Source: Ruegeria intermedia (lineage in GTDB: Bacteria; Pseudomonadota; Alphaproteobacteria; Rhodobacterales; Rhodobacteraceae). Taken from it: DNA of 64,000 bases. Below are positions 8,185 to 18,719 of the stretch, piece by piece. The notes under the pieces were generated by a model. That model saw only the letters and a list, made by a program, of their open reading frames with translations. It had not been told where the DNA came from and did not search any database. The stretch's first letter is position 1; each line of letters starts with the position of its first letter. Location: assembly GCF_900129345.1 (NCBI RefSeq), contig NZ_FQVK01000002.1, positions 124,001 to 188,000 of the forward strand, read 5' to 3'. Both the position numbers and the translations under genes were made by a program.

Positions 8185-9096
8185 ATGGCAGACGACGAAT
8201 TCGACCCGCAGCCCGGACTGCCCGTCCAGCTGCAACCGGGCCTCAGGCGCATTCTGGCCCCGAATCCGTCACCCATGACCCATCGCGGCACGAACACCTA
8301 CCTTCTTGGCAGCCGCGACGTCGCCGTGATCGACCCCGGCCCACTCGACGACTCCCATCTTCGGGCCATCCTCGACGCCTTGGCCCCCGATCAGCGCATC
8401 AGCCACATCATCGTGACGCACAGCCATCTGGACCACTCTCCGCTTGCCGCGCCGCTGGCCAAGCGGACCGGCGCGCCCATTCTGGCCTTCGGCGGCCCCG
8501 AGGCCGGGCGCAGCACGGTCATGGCCCGGCTGGCCGCACAGGGGATGGCCGGCGGCGGCGAAGGCATCGACGCCGCGTTCCGCCCCGACATCGAGCTGGC
8601 CGACCAGGACCGGATCGAAGGTGACGGCTGGGCGCTGGAGGTGATCCACACGCCGGGCCATCTGGGCAATCACATCGCGCTGGGATGGAATGATGTCTGT
8701 TTCACCGCCGATCATGTGATGGGATGGGCCAGTTCGCTGGTGTCTCCTCCCGACGGAGACCTGACCGATTTCATGGCCTCCTGCCACAAATTGCGCGCCC
8801 GGTCCTGGTCGGTGTTCCATGCCGGTCACGGTGCGCCGATCACCGACCCCGCTTGCCGGCTGGATTGGCTGATCGGGCACCGGCAAGCGCGCGAGGCACA
8901 GATACTCGACACCCTGTCACAGGCACCGGGAACAGCGCGGGATCTGGCGCGACGAATCTATTCCGACACGCCCTCTGCCCTGCTGCCCGCGGCCGAGCGC
9001 AACGTTTTTGCCCATCTGGTCGACCTGACCGGGAAACAACGAGTTACCCCGAACGGCGCGCTTGGCATTCAGGCGGAATTCACCCGGGTCGCCTGA
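8185..9096 (+). CDS. Metallo-beta-lactamase-fold hydrolase (LACTB2/glyoxalase II-like)
   Basis: 303 aa cytoplasmic protein. The MBL metal site is complete: VTHSHLDHS (HxHxDH) early, a histidine in IHTPGHLGNH, the aspartate in CFTADHVMG, and HAGHG near residue 212. The ~75-residue C-terminal extension (IGHRQAREAQILDTL onward) is the winged-helix tail of LACTB2-like nucleases/hydrolases. The substrate cannot be told from sequence. The ATG at 8185 has AGAGG nine bases upstream; an ATG seven codons earlier is possible. It is divergent from the EnvZ-like kinase with only 48 bases between. Confidence 0.88.
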   Translation: MADDEFDPQPGLPVQLQPGLRRILAPNPSPMTHRGTNTYLLGSRDVAVIDPGPLDDSHLRAILDALAPDQRISHIIVTHSHLDHSPLAAPLAKRTGAPILAFGGPEAGRSTVMARLAAQGMAGGGEGIDAAFRPDIELADQDRIEGDGWALEVIHTPGHLGNHIALGWNDVCFTADHVMGWASSLVSPPDGDLTDFMASCHKLRARSWSVFHAGHGAPITDPACRLDWLIGHRQAREAQILDTLSQAPGTARDLARRIYSDTPSALLPAAERNVFAHLVDLTGKQRVTPNGALGIQAEFTRVA

Positions 9097-9130
9097 CGTC
9101 AAAAAAATTCGCATCGACGGCTTTTCCCCT

Positions 9131-9160
9131 CTGGACCTTGAAAATTCGGGTTGCTATATC
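9131..9160 (+). promoter_or_regulatory. Promoter of first tRNA-Asn
   Basis: A -35-like CTGGAC (9131-9136) and a -10 TATATC (9155-9160) are separated by 18 bases, with the tRNA starting ten bases later. The same CCTCTGGAC ... GGGTTGCTATA arrangement precedes the second copy, which supports the call. Confidence 0.65.
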
Positions 9161-9169
9161 CGCCTCAGT

Positions 9170-9244
9170 TCCGGCGTAGCTCAGCGGTAGAGCAGTTGAC
9201 TGTTAATCAATTGGTCGTAGGTTCGATCCCTACCGCCGGAGCCA
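9170..9244 (+). tRNA. tRNA-Asn (GTT), copy 1
   Basis: 75 bases including CCA. The acceptor is TCCGGCG/CGCCGGA, the D arm GCTC/GAGC, the anticodon loop CTGTTAA with anticodon GTT, and the T arm GTAGG/CCTAC. It is identical over its full length to the copy at 9387-9461. Confidence 0.97.
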
Positions 9245-9345
9245 AAATCCTCCCTCCGAAATCGCTTCTGAAACCCGCGCCGTGGCGCGCATTTCCCGGT
9301 GTTCGCGCAACCTGAAAATCGATCGAAAAAATCTTGCGTCGCCCT

Positions 9346-9375
9346 CTGGACGCCGCCGGACCGGGTTGCTATACG
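9346..9375 (+). promoter_or_regulatory. Promoter of second tRNA-Asn
   Basis: CTGGAC (9346-9351), an 18-base spacer and TATACG (9370-9375) repeat the promoter layout of the first tRNA-Asn, so the second copy is probably transcribed independently as well as by read-through. Confidence 0.62.
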
Positions 9376-9386
9376 GCGCGCACCGT

Positions 9387-9461
9387 TCCGGCGTAGCTCA
9401 GCGGTAGAGCAGTTGACTGTTAATCAATTGGTCGTAGGTTCGATCCCTACCGCCGGAGCCA
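9387..9461 (+). tRNA. tRNA-Asn (GTT), copy 2
   Basis: Same 75-base sequence as copy 1, with anticodon GTT and encoded CCA. The two copies are offset by 217 bases. The 142 bases between them contain only the second promoter. The gene is convergent with dmdB, whose stop lies 22 bases downstream. Confidence 0.97.
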
Positions 9462-9482
9462 TTTATCAAAGACCCGTACAAG

Positions 9483-11102
9483 TCACCCCGTCAGGGCGTC
9501 CTTGAACTCATCCCGCAGCTTGCGTTTCAGAACCTTGCCCGTTGCGTTCAATGGCAGCGCATCGACGAAAACCACTTTGTCCGGCACCTGCCACTTGGCG
9601 ATCTTGCCGTCAAAAAACTCCAGCAATTCGGCCTCGGACGGGTCCTCGTCCTCGGCCTTGACGGCCACCAGCAGCGGGCGTTCGTCCCATTTGGGATGCG
9701 GCACGCCGATCACAGCCGCGGTGGCCAGTTTCGGGTGCGCCACCGCGATGTTTTCCAGCTCGACCGAGCTGATCCATTCACCGCCCGACTTGATGATGTC
9801 CTTGGAGCGGTCGCGGATGGTCATGTAGCCGTCGGGGTCCAGCGTGGCCACATCGCCGGTGGCGAACCAGCCATCCTGCAGAAGCTCCTGATCCTGCAGC
9901 TGGAAATAGCTGTCCAGCACCCAGTGGCCGCGCACCATCAGGTCGCCCTGCGTGACCCCGTCATGCGGCAGGTCGTTGCCGTCGTCATCGACGATCTTCA
10001 GCTCGACCCCAAAGGGCGGACGGCCCTGATTTTCGCGCAGTTTGTGCTGCTCCTCGATCGGCAGCTTGCGATGCTTGGCCAGCGGGATGTTGGCGGTGCC
10101 CAGCGGGCTCATCTCGCTCATCCCCCAGGCATGCACGGTGTCGACGCCGTATTTTTCCCGGAAGGTCGCGATCATCGAGGGCGGGCACGCCGCACCGCCG
10201 ATCACCGTCCGTTCGAGACTTTCCAGCTTGGTGCCGCATTTGGCGGCATGGGCCAGCAGGCCCTGCCAGATCGTGGGAACCCCCATCGCCAGCGTCACGC
10301 CATAGGTGTCGATCAGGTTCACCAGCGCCTCGCCATGCAGGTCCGGCCCGGGCAGCACCATCTGCGAACCGGACATGGCGCAGCCATAGGGCGACCCCCA
10401 GGCATTGACGTGGAACATCGGCACCACCGGCATCACCACATCCATCGCCGAATACCCGATCACGTCGCGGGTGTTCGAGGCAAAGCTGTGCAGAACGGTC
10501 GAACGGTGCGAATACAGAACGCCCTTGGGGTGGCCGGTCGTGCCCGAGGTGTAGCACAGGCTCGAGGCGGTGTTTTCATCGAAGACGGGCCATTCGAAAT
10601 CGGCGTCGCCGGTCTCGATCAACTCGTCATAGAATTCCAGTCCGGGGATCTGCTGCAGAGCATCCACGTTGCGCGGTCCCATCAGGACGAAATGCTTCAC
10701 TTCGGTCAGTTGATCGCGGATCGCGGCAACCAGCGGGATGAAGGTGGCGTCGAAGAACAGCACCCGGTCCTGCGCGTGGTTGATGATGTAAACCAGCTGT
10801 TCGGGGAACAGGCGCGGGTTGATCGTGTGGCAGACGAAACCCGCACCCGAGGCCGCATAGTAGATTTCCAGATGCCGGCGGTTGTTCCAGGCCAGGGTGC
10901 CGATCCGGTCCTGCGGCTGCAGGCCCAGCTTGGTCAGCGCGGATCCCATGCGCCGGGCATTGGCGGCGATCTCGCCCCAGGTCGTCCGGGTGACGGTTCC
11001 GTCGGTTTCGACCGAAACGATCTCGGTCTGACCATGATAGCGCGCAGCATGATCGATCAGTGACGAAATCAACAGCGGCTGCGTCATCATCTGTCCCAGC
11101 AT
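9483..11102 (-). CDS. dmdB: Acyl-CoA ligase, probable 3-methylmercaptopropionate-CoA ligase (DmdB type)
   Basis: 539 aa ANL-superfamily ligase. DmdB adenylates MMPA and joins it to CoA, the second step of the DMSP demethylation pathway after DmdA. Visible motifs are the P-loop YTSGTTGHPKG (184-194), H231 and W235 in PMFHVNAWG, G302-G303 in IGGAACPP, W326 in HAWGMSE, and the catalytic lysine near K523 in NATGKVLK. Length and pocket residues agree with what I remember of roseobacter DmdB, and dmdB next to pgi agrees with my memory of Ruegeria. A medium-chain fatty acyl-CoA ligase is the alternative. The ATG at 11102 has GGGAGG six bases upstream and beats the ATG at 11108, which that site touches. 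Confidence 0.75.
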   Translation of the reverse strand: MLGQMMTQPLLISSLIDHAARYHGQTEIVSVETDGTVTRTTWGEIAANARRMGSALTKLGLQPQDRIGTLAWNNRRHLEIYYAASGAGFVCHTINPRLFPEQLVYIINHAQDRVLFFDATFIPLVAAIRDQLTEVKHFVLMGPRNVDALQQIPGLEFYDELIETGDADFEWPVFDENTASSLCYTSGTTGHPKGVLYSHRSTVLHSFASNTRDVIGYSAMDVVMPVVPMFHVNAWGSPYGCAMSGSQMVLPGPDLHGEALVNLIDTYGVTLAMGVPTIWQGLLAHAAKCGTKLESLERTVIGGAACPPSMIATFREKYGVDTVHAWGMSEMSPLGTANIPLAKHRKLPIEEQHKLRENQGRPPFGVELKIVDDDGNDLPHDGVTQGDLMVRGHWVLDSYFQLQDQELLQDGWFATGDVATLDPDGYMTIRDRSKDIIKSGGEWISSVELENIAVAHPKLATAAVIGVPHPKWDERPLLVAVKAEDEDPSEAELLEFFDGKIAKWQVPDKVVFVDALPLNATGKVLKRKLRDEFKDALTG

Positions 11103-11216
11103 GGACATCCTCCCATTTGTCGCGCCGGCTTGATGCGGCGTCTGTTGCGGCCAGGCGGCACGGCGGCGTGGCCGGCCCCGGGGCTTCTCCTCGGGGCCGA
11201 TCCTGCCAATCATTCA

Positions 11217-11229
11217 ATTGTCTGACAAT
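11217..11229 (-). promoter_or_regulatory. GntR/FadR-type palindromic operator upstream of dmdB
   Basis: ATTGTCTGACAAT is a perfect 13-base palindrome around a central base, and it fits the FadR-subfamily GntR consensus TNGTNNNACNA. It lies 115-127 bases before the dmdB start, just past the pgi terminator. On the minus strand a TTGTCA within it could serve as a -35 element. Regulator identity is inferred from the motif only. Confidence 0.5.
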
Positions 11230-11263
11230 AAAAGATTGCGGCCTGCCGTGGCGGCAGGCCGTC
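11229..11263 (-). terminator. Terminator of the zwf-pgl-pgi operon
   Basis: A perfect 10-bp stem (11241-11250 with 11254-11263, loop of three) is followed on the minus strand by CAATCTTTTATT. It lies 15 bases after the pgi stop and isolates dmdB from the sugar-phosphate operon. Confidence 0.78.
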
Positions 11264-11277
11264 AGATTTGCAGGGCT

Positions 11278-12888
11278 TCAGCCCCGATGCCGCAGCGCAT
11301 AGGCCACAAGTGCCGCGGTCGAGCCGTCCTTGCCCTCGGTGCCCGCATCGCCATCGACGATCGGCCCCAGCGAGGTGGCCAGTTCCTTGCCCAGTTCCAC
11401 CCCCCACTGGTCGAACGAGTTGATGCCCAACAGCACGCCTTCGACGAACACCCGGTGCTCATAGAGCGCGATGATCTGGCCCAGAACGAAGGGCGTCAGC
11501 TGCGGATAGATCAGCGTGGTCGAGGGCCGGTTGCCAGGGAACACGCGATGCCGGGCCTGACGCTCCAACGCGTCGCCCTGCAGGCCCTTCTCGGCCATGC
11601 GCGCCCGCGCTTCCTCCAACGACCGGCCGCGCATCAACGCCTCGGACTGGGCCAGGCAGTTGGCCAGCAGCAGACGGTGATGATGGGCCAGTTCGGGCTC
11701 GTGGCCTTCGGCGGCCACCATGAATTCGCACGGGATCACGTCGGTGCCCTGGTGGATCAGCTGATAAAACGCGTGCTGCCCGTTGGTGCCGGGCTCACCC
11801 CAGACCACCGGCCCCGAGGGCACGCTCAGCGCCGAGCCGTCCATGGCCACCGATTTGCCGTTCGATTCCATCTCGAGCTGTTGGAAATAGGCCGGCAACC
11901 GCAACAAACGTTGATCATAGGGCAACACCGCGCGGCTGGCATGACCCAGCACCTGACGGTGCCAGATGCCCACCAGCGCCAGCATCACCGGCATGTTCTC
12001 GGCCCAGTCCGCGGCGCGGAAATGCACGTCCATCGCCTGCCCGCCGCGCAGGAACGCGTCAAACGCGTTCGAGCCCACCGCGATCATCACCGGCAGCCCG
12101 ACCGGCCCCCAGACCGAATAGCGCCCGCCGACCCAATCGGCAAAGCCGAATACGCGGTCAAACGGGATGCCGAAGTCTGCCGTCTTGTCCACGGCGCTGG
12201 ACACGGCCGCGAACTGCCGCGCCGGGTCGCCGCCGCCATCCAGCATCCAGGCCCGCGCGGTCCGCGCGTTGGTCATGGTTTCGATGGTGGTAAAGGTCTT
12301 GGACGCCACGATCACCAGCGTCCGCGTCGGGTCCAGTTCGCGCAGCGTGTCGGCGATATGCGCGCCATCCACGTTCGAGACATAGTGCAGGCGCGGCCCG
12401 TCGTGATAGGGCGCCAGCGCCAGCGTCGCCATCACCGGCCCAAGGTCCGAACCGCCGATGCCGATATTCACGACGTCGGTAAAGCTGCCCCCGGCCCCCT
12501 GGGCCGTTCCGCCCCGGACCTCTTCGGCGAACACACGCATGCGCTGCAGGGTGTCCAGAACTTCGGGCATCACGTCCTGGCCATCAACCTCGACCGGGCC
12601 GCCATCCAGATTGCGCAGCGCGGTATGCAGCACCGCGCGGCCCTCGGTCTCGTTGATCTTGTCGCCCCGGAACATCGCGTCGCGCCGTTCGGCCAGGCCG
12701 GCCTGATCGCACAGGTCGATCAGCGCCGCGCGGATATCGGCGTCGATCAGGGTTTTCGAATAGTCGAACAACAGATCGCCGGTCGAGGCCGAGAAGGTCT
12801 GCGCCCGGTCGGGGTCCTGCGCGAACAGGTCGAGTATGCGGGTATCCGCCGCCTGCGCGGCAAAGGTTCTGAGTTTGTCGAGCTGCAT
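11278..12888 (-). CDS. pgi: Glucose-6-phosphate isomerase
   Basis: 536 aa. It interconverts glucose-6-P and fructose-6-P. Two SIS domains are present. Family signatures include [24 protein letters not shown], the catalytic Glu/His stretch [17 protein letters not shown] and, near the C terminus, GVELGKELA with the catalytic Lys. The length is slightly below the E. coli enzyme (549). The start lies three bases after the pgl stop, with AGTAGG just upstream. It is the third gene of zwf-pgl-pgi. Confidence 0.97.
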   Translation of the reverse strand: MQLDKLRTFAAQAADTRILDLFAQDPDRAQTFSASTGDLLFDYSKTLIDADIRAALIDLCDQAGLAERRDAMFRGDKINETEGRAVLHTALRNLDGGPVEVDGQDVMPEVLDTLQRMRVFAEEVRGGTAQGAGGSFTDVVNIGIGGSDLGPVMATLALAPYHDGPRLHYVSNVDGAHIADTLRELDPTRTLVIVASKTFTTIETMTNARTARAWMLDGGGDPARQFAAVSSAVDKTADFGIPFDRVFGFADWVGGRYSVWGPVGLPVMIAVGSNAFDAFLRGGQAMDVHFRAADWAENMPVMLALVGIWHRQVLGHASRAVLPYDQRLLRLPAYFQQLEMESNGKSVAMDGSALSVPSGPVVWGEPGTNGQHAFYQLIHQGTDVIPCEFMVAAEGHEPELAHHHRLLLANCLAQSEALMRGRSLEEARARMAEKGLQGDALERQARHRVFPGNRPSTTLIYPQLTPFVLGQIIALYEHRVFVEGVLLGINSFDQWGVELGKELATSLGPIVDGDAGTEGKDGSTAALVAYALRHRG

Positions 12889-12891
12889 GTC

Positions 12892-13563
12892 CTACTCCGC
12901 CCAATGTACCGAAATGCCGTCCAGCACCGCCGCGATCGGAGCTTCTTCGGGCGGCAGGGACATGGCCCGCTCCAACGCGTCGCGCTTTTTCGGGCCGAAA
13001 ATCACAAGATGCTTGGACAACGCCCCGTTCAGCACCGGCGCGGTCAGCGTGATGCGCGGCTCGGGCTGCGATTGCGGCCGGGCGACCGTCAGCGGGGGCG
13101 CATCCCCATCCAGGGCCGCGTCCAGCCCGGCCATCCCCGGAAACAGAGAGGCCGTGTGCATGTCGTCGCCCATGCCCAGCACCAGAACCGACAGCGGCAG
13201 AACCGGGACGATCAGCGCCTCGATCTCGGGCAGGATGTCCTCGGGCGACTTGCCGGGAATGAACAAGGGCACGAACTCGGCCGCGGCGGCGCGGTTGGTC
13301 AGCAGACGCTCGCGGATCAGCCGTTCGTTCGACCGGTCGCTGTCGGCCGGAACACAGCGTTCGTCGGTGGGCAGAACCCGCACGCGGTCCCAGTCCAGGT
13401 CGGCCGCGCACAGGTTGTCGAAGATCGGGCCGGGCGTGGTGCCGCCCGGCACAGCCAAGGCCACGGTGTCATTGTGCAGCAGCGCGGTCTCCAGCTCTCC
13501 GGCCAGCACATTGGCCACGTCGATGGCCAGCATGTCGCGGTCAGCGTATTCCTGAATGTTCAT
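12892..13563 (-). CDS. pgl: 6-phosphogluconolactonase
   Basis: 223 aa DevB/SOL-type lactonase that hydrolyses 6-phosphogluconolactone, the step after Zwf. Visible motifs are AVPGGTTP, LPTDERCVPADSDRSNE, and GMGDDMHTASLFPG, in which Met replaces the more usual Gly before HTAS. The ATG at 13563 overlaps the zwf stop as ATGA and has AGGGGA seven bases upstream, so it is preferred over the ATG at 13581. Confidence 0.95.
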   Translation of the reverse strand: MNIQEYADRDMLAIDVANVLAGELETALLHNDTVALAVPGGTTPGPIFDNLCAADLDWDRVRVLPTDERCVPADSDRSNERLIRERLLTNRAAAAEFVPLFIPGKSPEDILPEIEALIVPVLPLSVLVLGMGDDMHTASLFPGMAGLDAALDGDAPPLTVARPQSQPEPRITLTAPVLNGALSKHLVIFGPKKRDALERAMSLPPEEAPIAAVLDGISVHWAE

Positions 13564-15014
13564 GGCTTGATCCCCTGCCATTGGCGACCGTCGCGTTTCA
13601 TCAGCAGCTCGGCGTCGCCGGGACCGGTGCTGCCGCTGTCATAGGGTTTGGGCACGTCGCCGCGCGCCTGCCATCCGGCGATGATCGGGTCGGTCCAGGC
13701 CCAGGCGGCCTCGACCTCGTCGCCGCGCATGAACAGGGTCTGGTTGCCCCGGATCACATCCATCACCAGGCGGTCATAGGCGTCGGGGGCCTGATGGTTC
13801 TCGGGCCCCAGCGCTTCGGCAAAGCTCATGTCGAGCGGCACGTCGATCAGGCGCATGCCGCCCTGCCCCGGCTCTTTGATCGTGACCTTCAGCGTGATGC
13901 CTTCATTCGGCTGCAGGCGGATCGACAGCGTGTTGGCATGCCGCCCGGCCTCGGCCCCGAAGATCGAATGCGGCGCGTCCTTGAAGATCACGTTGATGAC
14001 CGAGGACCGTGCCACCAGCCGCTTGCCGGTACGCAGATAGAACGGTGTGCCCGCCCACCGCCAGTTGCTGACATGCGCGCGCAGCGCAACATAGCTTTCG
14101 GTGGTCGAGCGCGGATTGCCCACCACCTCGCGATAGCCCGGCCCGTCGGGGCCGCCGGTATACTGCCCGCGCACGATGTGATGCGGCTGCACCGGATCCA
14201 GCGCGCGGATCACCTTGAGCTTTTCGTCGCGCACCGCGTCCGAATCGAACTTGGCAGGCGGTTCCATCGCGATCAGGCACAGAAGCTGCATCAGGTGGTT
14301 CTGCACCATGTCGCGCATGGCGCCGGCGCGCTCGTAGTACTCCTCGCGCCCGTCCACGCCGACGGTTTCGGCGACGGTGATCTGGATGTGGTCGACATAC
14401 TGGCTGTTCCACAGCGGTTCGAACAGCATGTTGCCGAACCGGACGGCCATCAGGTTCTGGACCGTCTCCTTTCCCAGGTAATGGTCGATCCGATAGATCT
14501 GATTCTCGTCGAAATAGGCTGCCAGCGTGGCGTTCAGCGCGCGCGCGCTGTCCAGGTCGTGACCGAACGGCTTTTCCACCACGATGCGCGTCTGCGGGGT
14601 GGCCAGCCCATGCTGCCGGATCCGCTCGGCCAGCGGCCCGAACAGGCTGGGCCCGACCGAAAAATAAAAGGCCCGGATCCGATCCTCGGTCAGCTTGCGG
14701 GCCAGCACATCCCAACCGGGGTCGGCCCCGGCGTCCAATTGCACATAGTCCAGGCTTTGCAGGAACCCGCTGCGCAGGTCGTCCTGCCCTGCATGCTCCG
14801 GCGCGTATTCGGCCAGCGACCGCGCCACGATCGCACGAAAGGCGTCGGAATCATGCTCCGACCGCGCGGCCGCGAGGATGCGGACGCCATCGTGCCATTG
14901 CCCGGCACAGTAGCGACGGAACAAGGCCGGCAGAATCTTGCGCTGGGCAAGGTCGCCGGTGCCGCCGAAGATGACCAGATCGAACGGATCGACAGGTATG
15001 ACGCGTGAAACCAT
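13560..15014 (-). CDS. zwf: Glucose-6-phosphate 1-dehydrogenase
   Basis: 484 aa. It oxidises glucose-6-P to 6-phosphogluconolactone, feeding the Entner-Doudoroff and pentose phosphate routes. The dinucleotide fold GGTGDLA is at 17-23, EKPFG at 147-151, and the active-site signature RIDHYLGKE at 175-183 includes the catalytic His. It is the first gene of zwf-pgl-pgi, with a 317-base upstream region and a possible LacI-type operator 37 bases before the start. Confidence 0.97.
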   Translation of the reverse strand: MVSRVIPVDPFDLVIFGGTGDLAQRKILPALFRRYCAGQWHDGVRILAAARSEHDSDAFRAIVARSLAEYAPEHAGQDDLRSGFLQSLDYVQLDAGADPGWDVLARKLTEDRIRAFYFSVGPSLFGPLAERIRQHGLATPQTRIVVEKPFGHDLDSARALNATLAAYFDENQIYRIDHYLGKETVQNLMAVRFGNMLFEPLWNSQYVDHIQITVAETVGVDGREEYYERAGAMRDMVQNHLMQLLCLIAMEPPAKFDSDAVRDEKLKVIRALDPVQPHHIVRGQYTGGPDGPGYREVVGNPRSTTESYVALRAHVSNWRWAGTPFYLRTGKRLVARSSVINVIFKDAPHSIFGAEAGRHANTLSIRLQPNEGITLKVTIKEPGQGGMRLIDVPLDMSFAEALGPENHQAPDAYDRLVMDVIRGNQTLFMRGDEVEAAWAWTDPIIAGWQARGDVPKPYDSGSTGPGDAELLMKRDGRQWQGIKP

Positions 15015-15331
15015 GAAGCGTCCTTAACCCGCCCGCACGCACATGTCCAATGTTAGCGCAATCATCTTCTCGACCATTCCGAAACGTTCCGATGAAAATC
15101 CGTGTTCAATCAGACATCTGTCGAAATCACTCTATTGCTGATGCGGGTGAAATCAAAAATGCAGAGATGGCGACTTGGGGCGGAACTGAAATCGCGCTGA
15201 CGGATCAGGCCAAGGAATACAATCAGTGCCGAGACTCGTCGTCGAAACGTCAGGCAAGTCCGGGTCGGCCCCGTTGGGTCGGGGGCCAGGCCCCAAGAGC
15301 GTCAAGGCAAAGGATCTGGTGAGGTCCGCGC
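15015..15331 (-). other. Intergenic region upstream of zwf
   Basis: 317 bases without a convincing gene. The zwf-proximal part is relatively AT-rich and should hold the zwf promoter; it contains TGTTAGCGCAATCA (15051-15064), close to a LacI-family operator. A short GC palindrome GGGGCCAGGCCCC is at 15282-15294, between usg and zwf. A 90-codon plus-strand frame at 15050-15322 has no ribosome site or recognisable content. Confidence 0.6.
15051..15064 (-). promoter_or_regulatory. Candidate LacI-family operator before zwf
   Basis: TGTTAGCGCAATCA matches 12 of 14 positions of the palindrome TGTTAGCGCTAACA used by many LacI-family sugar regulators. The conserved CG/GC centre and the left half are intact; the right half has two mismatches. 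The position 37-50 bases upstream of the start fits repression of zwf. This rests on motif similarity only. Confidence 0.35.
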
Positions 15332-15601
15332 CTAATTCAGCCGGTATTCACCCACGACATTCTGCCATTCGCCGGGGGCTATCATCTTGCGGTGGGTGAA
15401 GCGGACCGAATGCAGCGGCCCCTCGATCTCGCGCTGCCAGAATTCGATGAACTTGAACAGCTTGGGATGATCCGGCGCCAGATCGTAGTCCTGCCAGATG
15501 AACGTGTTCAGAACATGGATGTAGTCGGGCATGCGATAAAAGAACTCCGCCGTCGTCAGCCCGTACCCTTTCAGCATCAGCTCGGTTTCGGTTTGCTTCA
15601 T
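15332..15601 (-). CDS. Usg family protein
   Basis: 89 aa. It matches the small Usg family found in alphaproteobacteria and named for its position near tryptophan genes in some species; its function is unknown. Aromatic-rich stretches FFYRMPDYIHVLNTFIWQ and LFKFIEFWQREIEGP are typical. The ATG has GGAGG-like TTGGAGG five bases upstream. It is divergent from gyrA, sharing a 193-base interval, and not close to trp genes here. Confidence 0.82.
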   Translation of the reverse strand: MKQTETELMLKGYGLTTAEFFYRMPDYIHVLNTFIWQDYDLAPDHPKLFKFIEFWQREIEGPLHSVRFTHRKMIAPGEWQNVVGEYRLN

Positions 15602-15720
15602 TCAGACCTCCAATTTCTCAAAAGGTCTCTTCAGACTAGCATGATTCCCATTCAAATTTCATTAAAACAACATGTTAAGAGATCCGAACCCGAGATTTGC
15701 CCGGCATCTGCGCTGCTTGC

Positions 15721-15750
15721 TTGCACCTTATGTGCCGGGTCTGATAAGAT
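15721..15750 (+). promoter_or_regulatory. Candidate gyrA promoter
   Basis: TTGCAC (15721-15726), an 18-base spacer and TAAGAT (15745-15750) resemble a sigma-70 promoter; the GTG start of gyrA lies 44 bases downstream of the -10. The surrounding 15602-15794 interval is AT-rich and also serves usg on the other strand. Confidence 0.45.
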
Positions 15751-15794
15751 GCATTCACAAGATATAGACCCAGCACAATAAACGGGCAGTTTAC

Positions 15795-18524
<2,730 letters not shown>

Positions 18525-18550
18525 CCTGAGGCCGCAGACCTGAAAGATCA

Positions 18551-18591
18551 CGCCCCGGACAGCCCGCGCTGTTCGGGGCGTTTTCCTTTTT
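18551..18591 (+). terminator. gyrA terminator
   Basis: A 13-bp stem (18551-18563 with 18568-18580, one G-T pair) with a four-base loop is followed by TTTTCCTTTTT. It lies 27 bases after the gyrA stop. Confidence 0.93.
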
Positions 18592-18669
18592 GATGTTCAA
18601 AAGCAACATTTTGCCGGGTTCTGGTGCGCATGGCCTGTTTTCGTGCCATCCGGCCCGCTAGGCAAAATA

Positions 18670-18686
18670 TGTCTCGACCTGAGACA
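18670..18686 (+). promoter_or_regulatory. Dyad TGTCTC-N5-GAGACA upstream of the ClpP/YARHG gene
   Basis: A perfect six-base inverted repeat with a five-base centre lies 34-50 bases before the proposed TTG start of the secreted protein gene. The flanks extend the symmetry partly (AT...CAT). It has the size and position of a repressor operator; it lacks a T-run and is not a terminator. Confidence 0.4.
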
Positions 18687-18719
18687 CATGATTGTTTGCA
18701 AGGACTTGTAAGGAACGCC

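Noticed and set aside
11218..13644. 808-codon plus-strand frame over pgi and pgl
   Set aside because: It lies opposite two well-defined enzymes, crosses the pgi terminator, and its translation is Arg/His/Gln-rich without any recognisable motif.
15050..15322. 90-codon plus-strand ORF in the zwf upstream gap
   Set aside because: No ribosome site, no recognised domain, a composition change partway, and it overlaps the expected zwf promoter.
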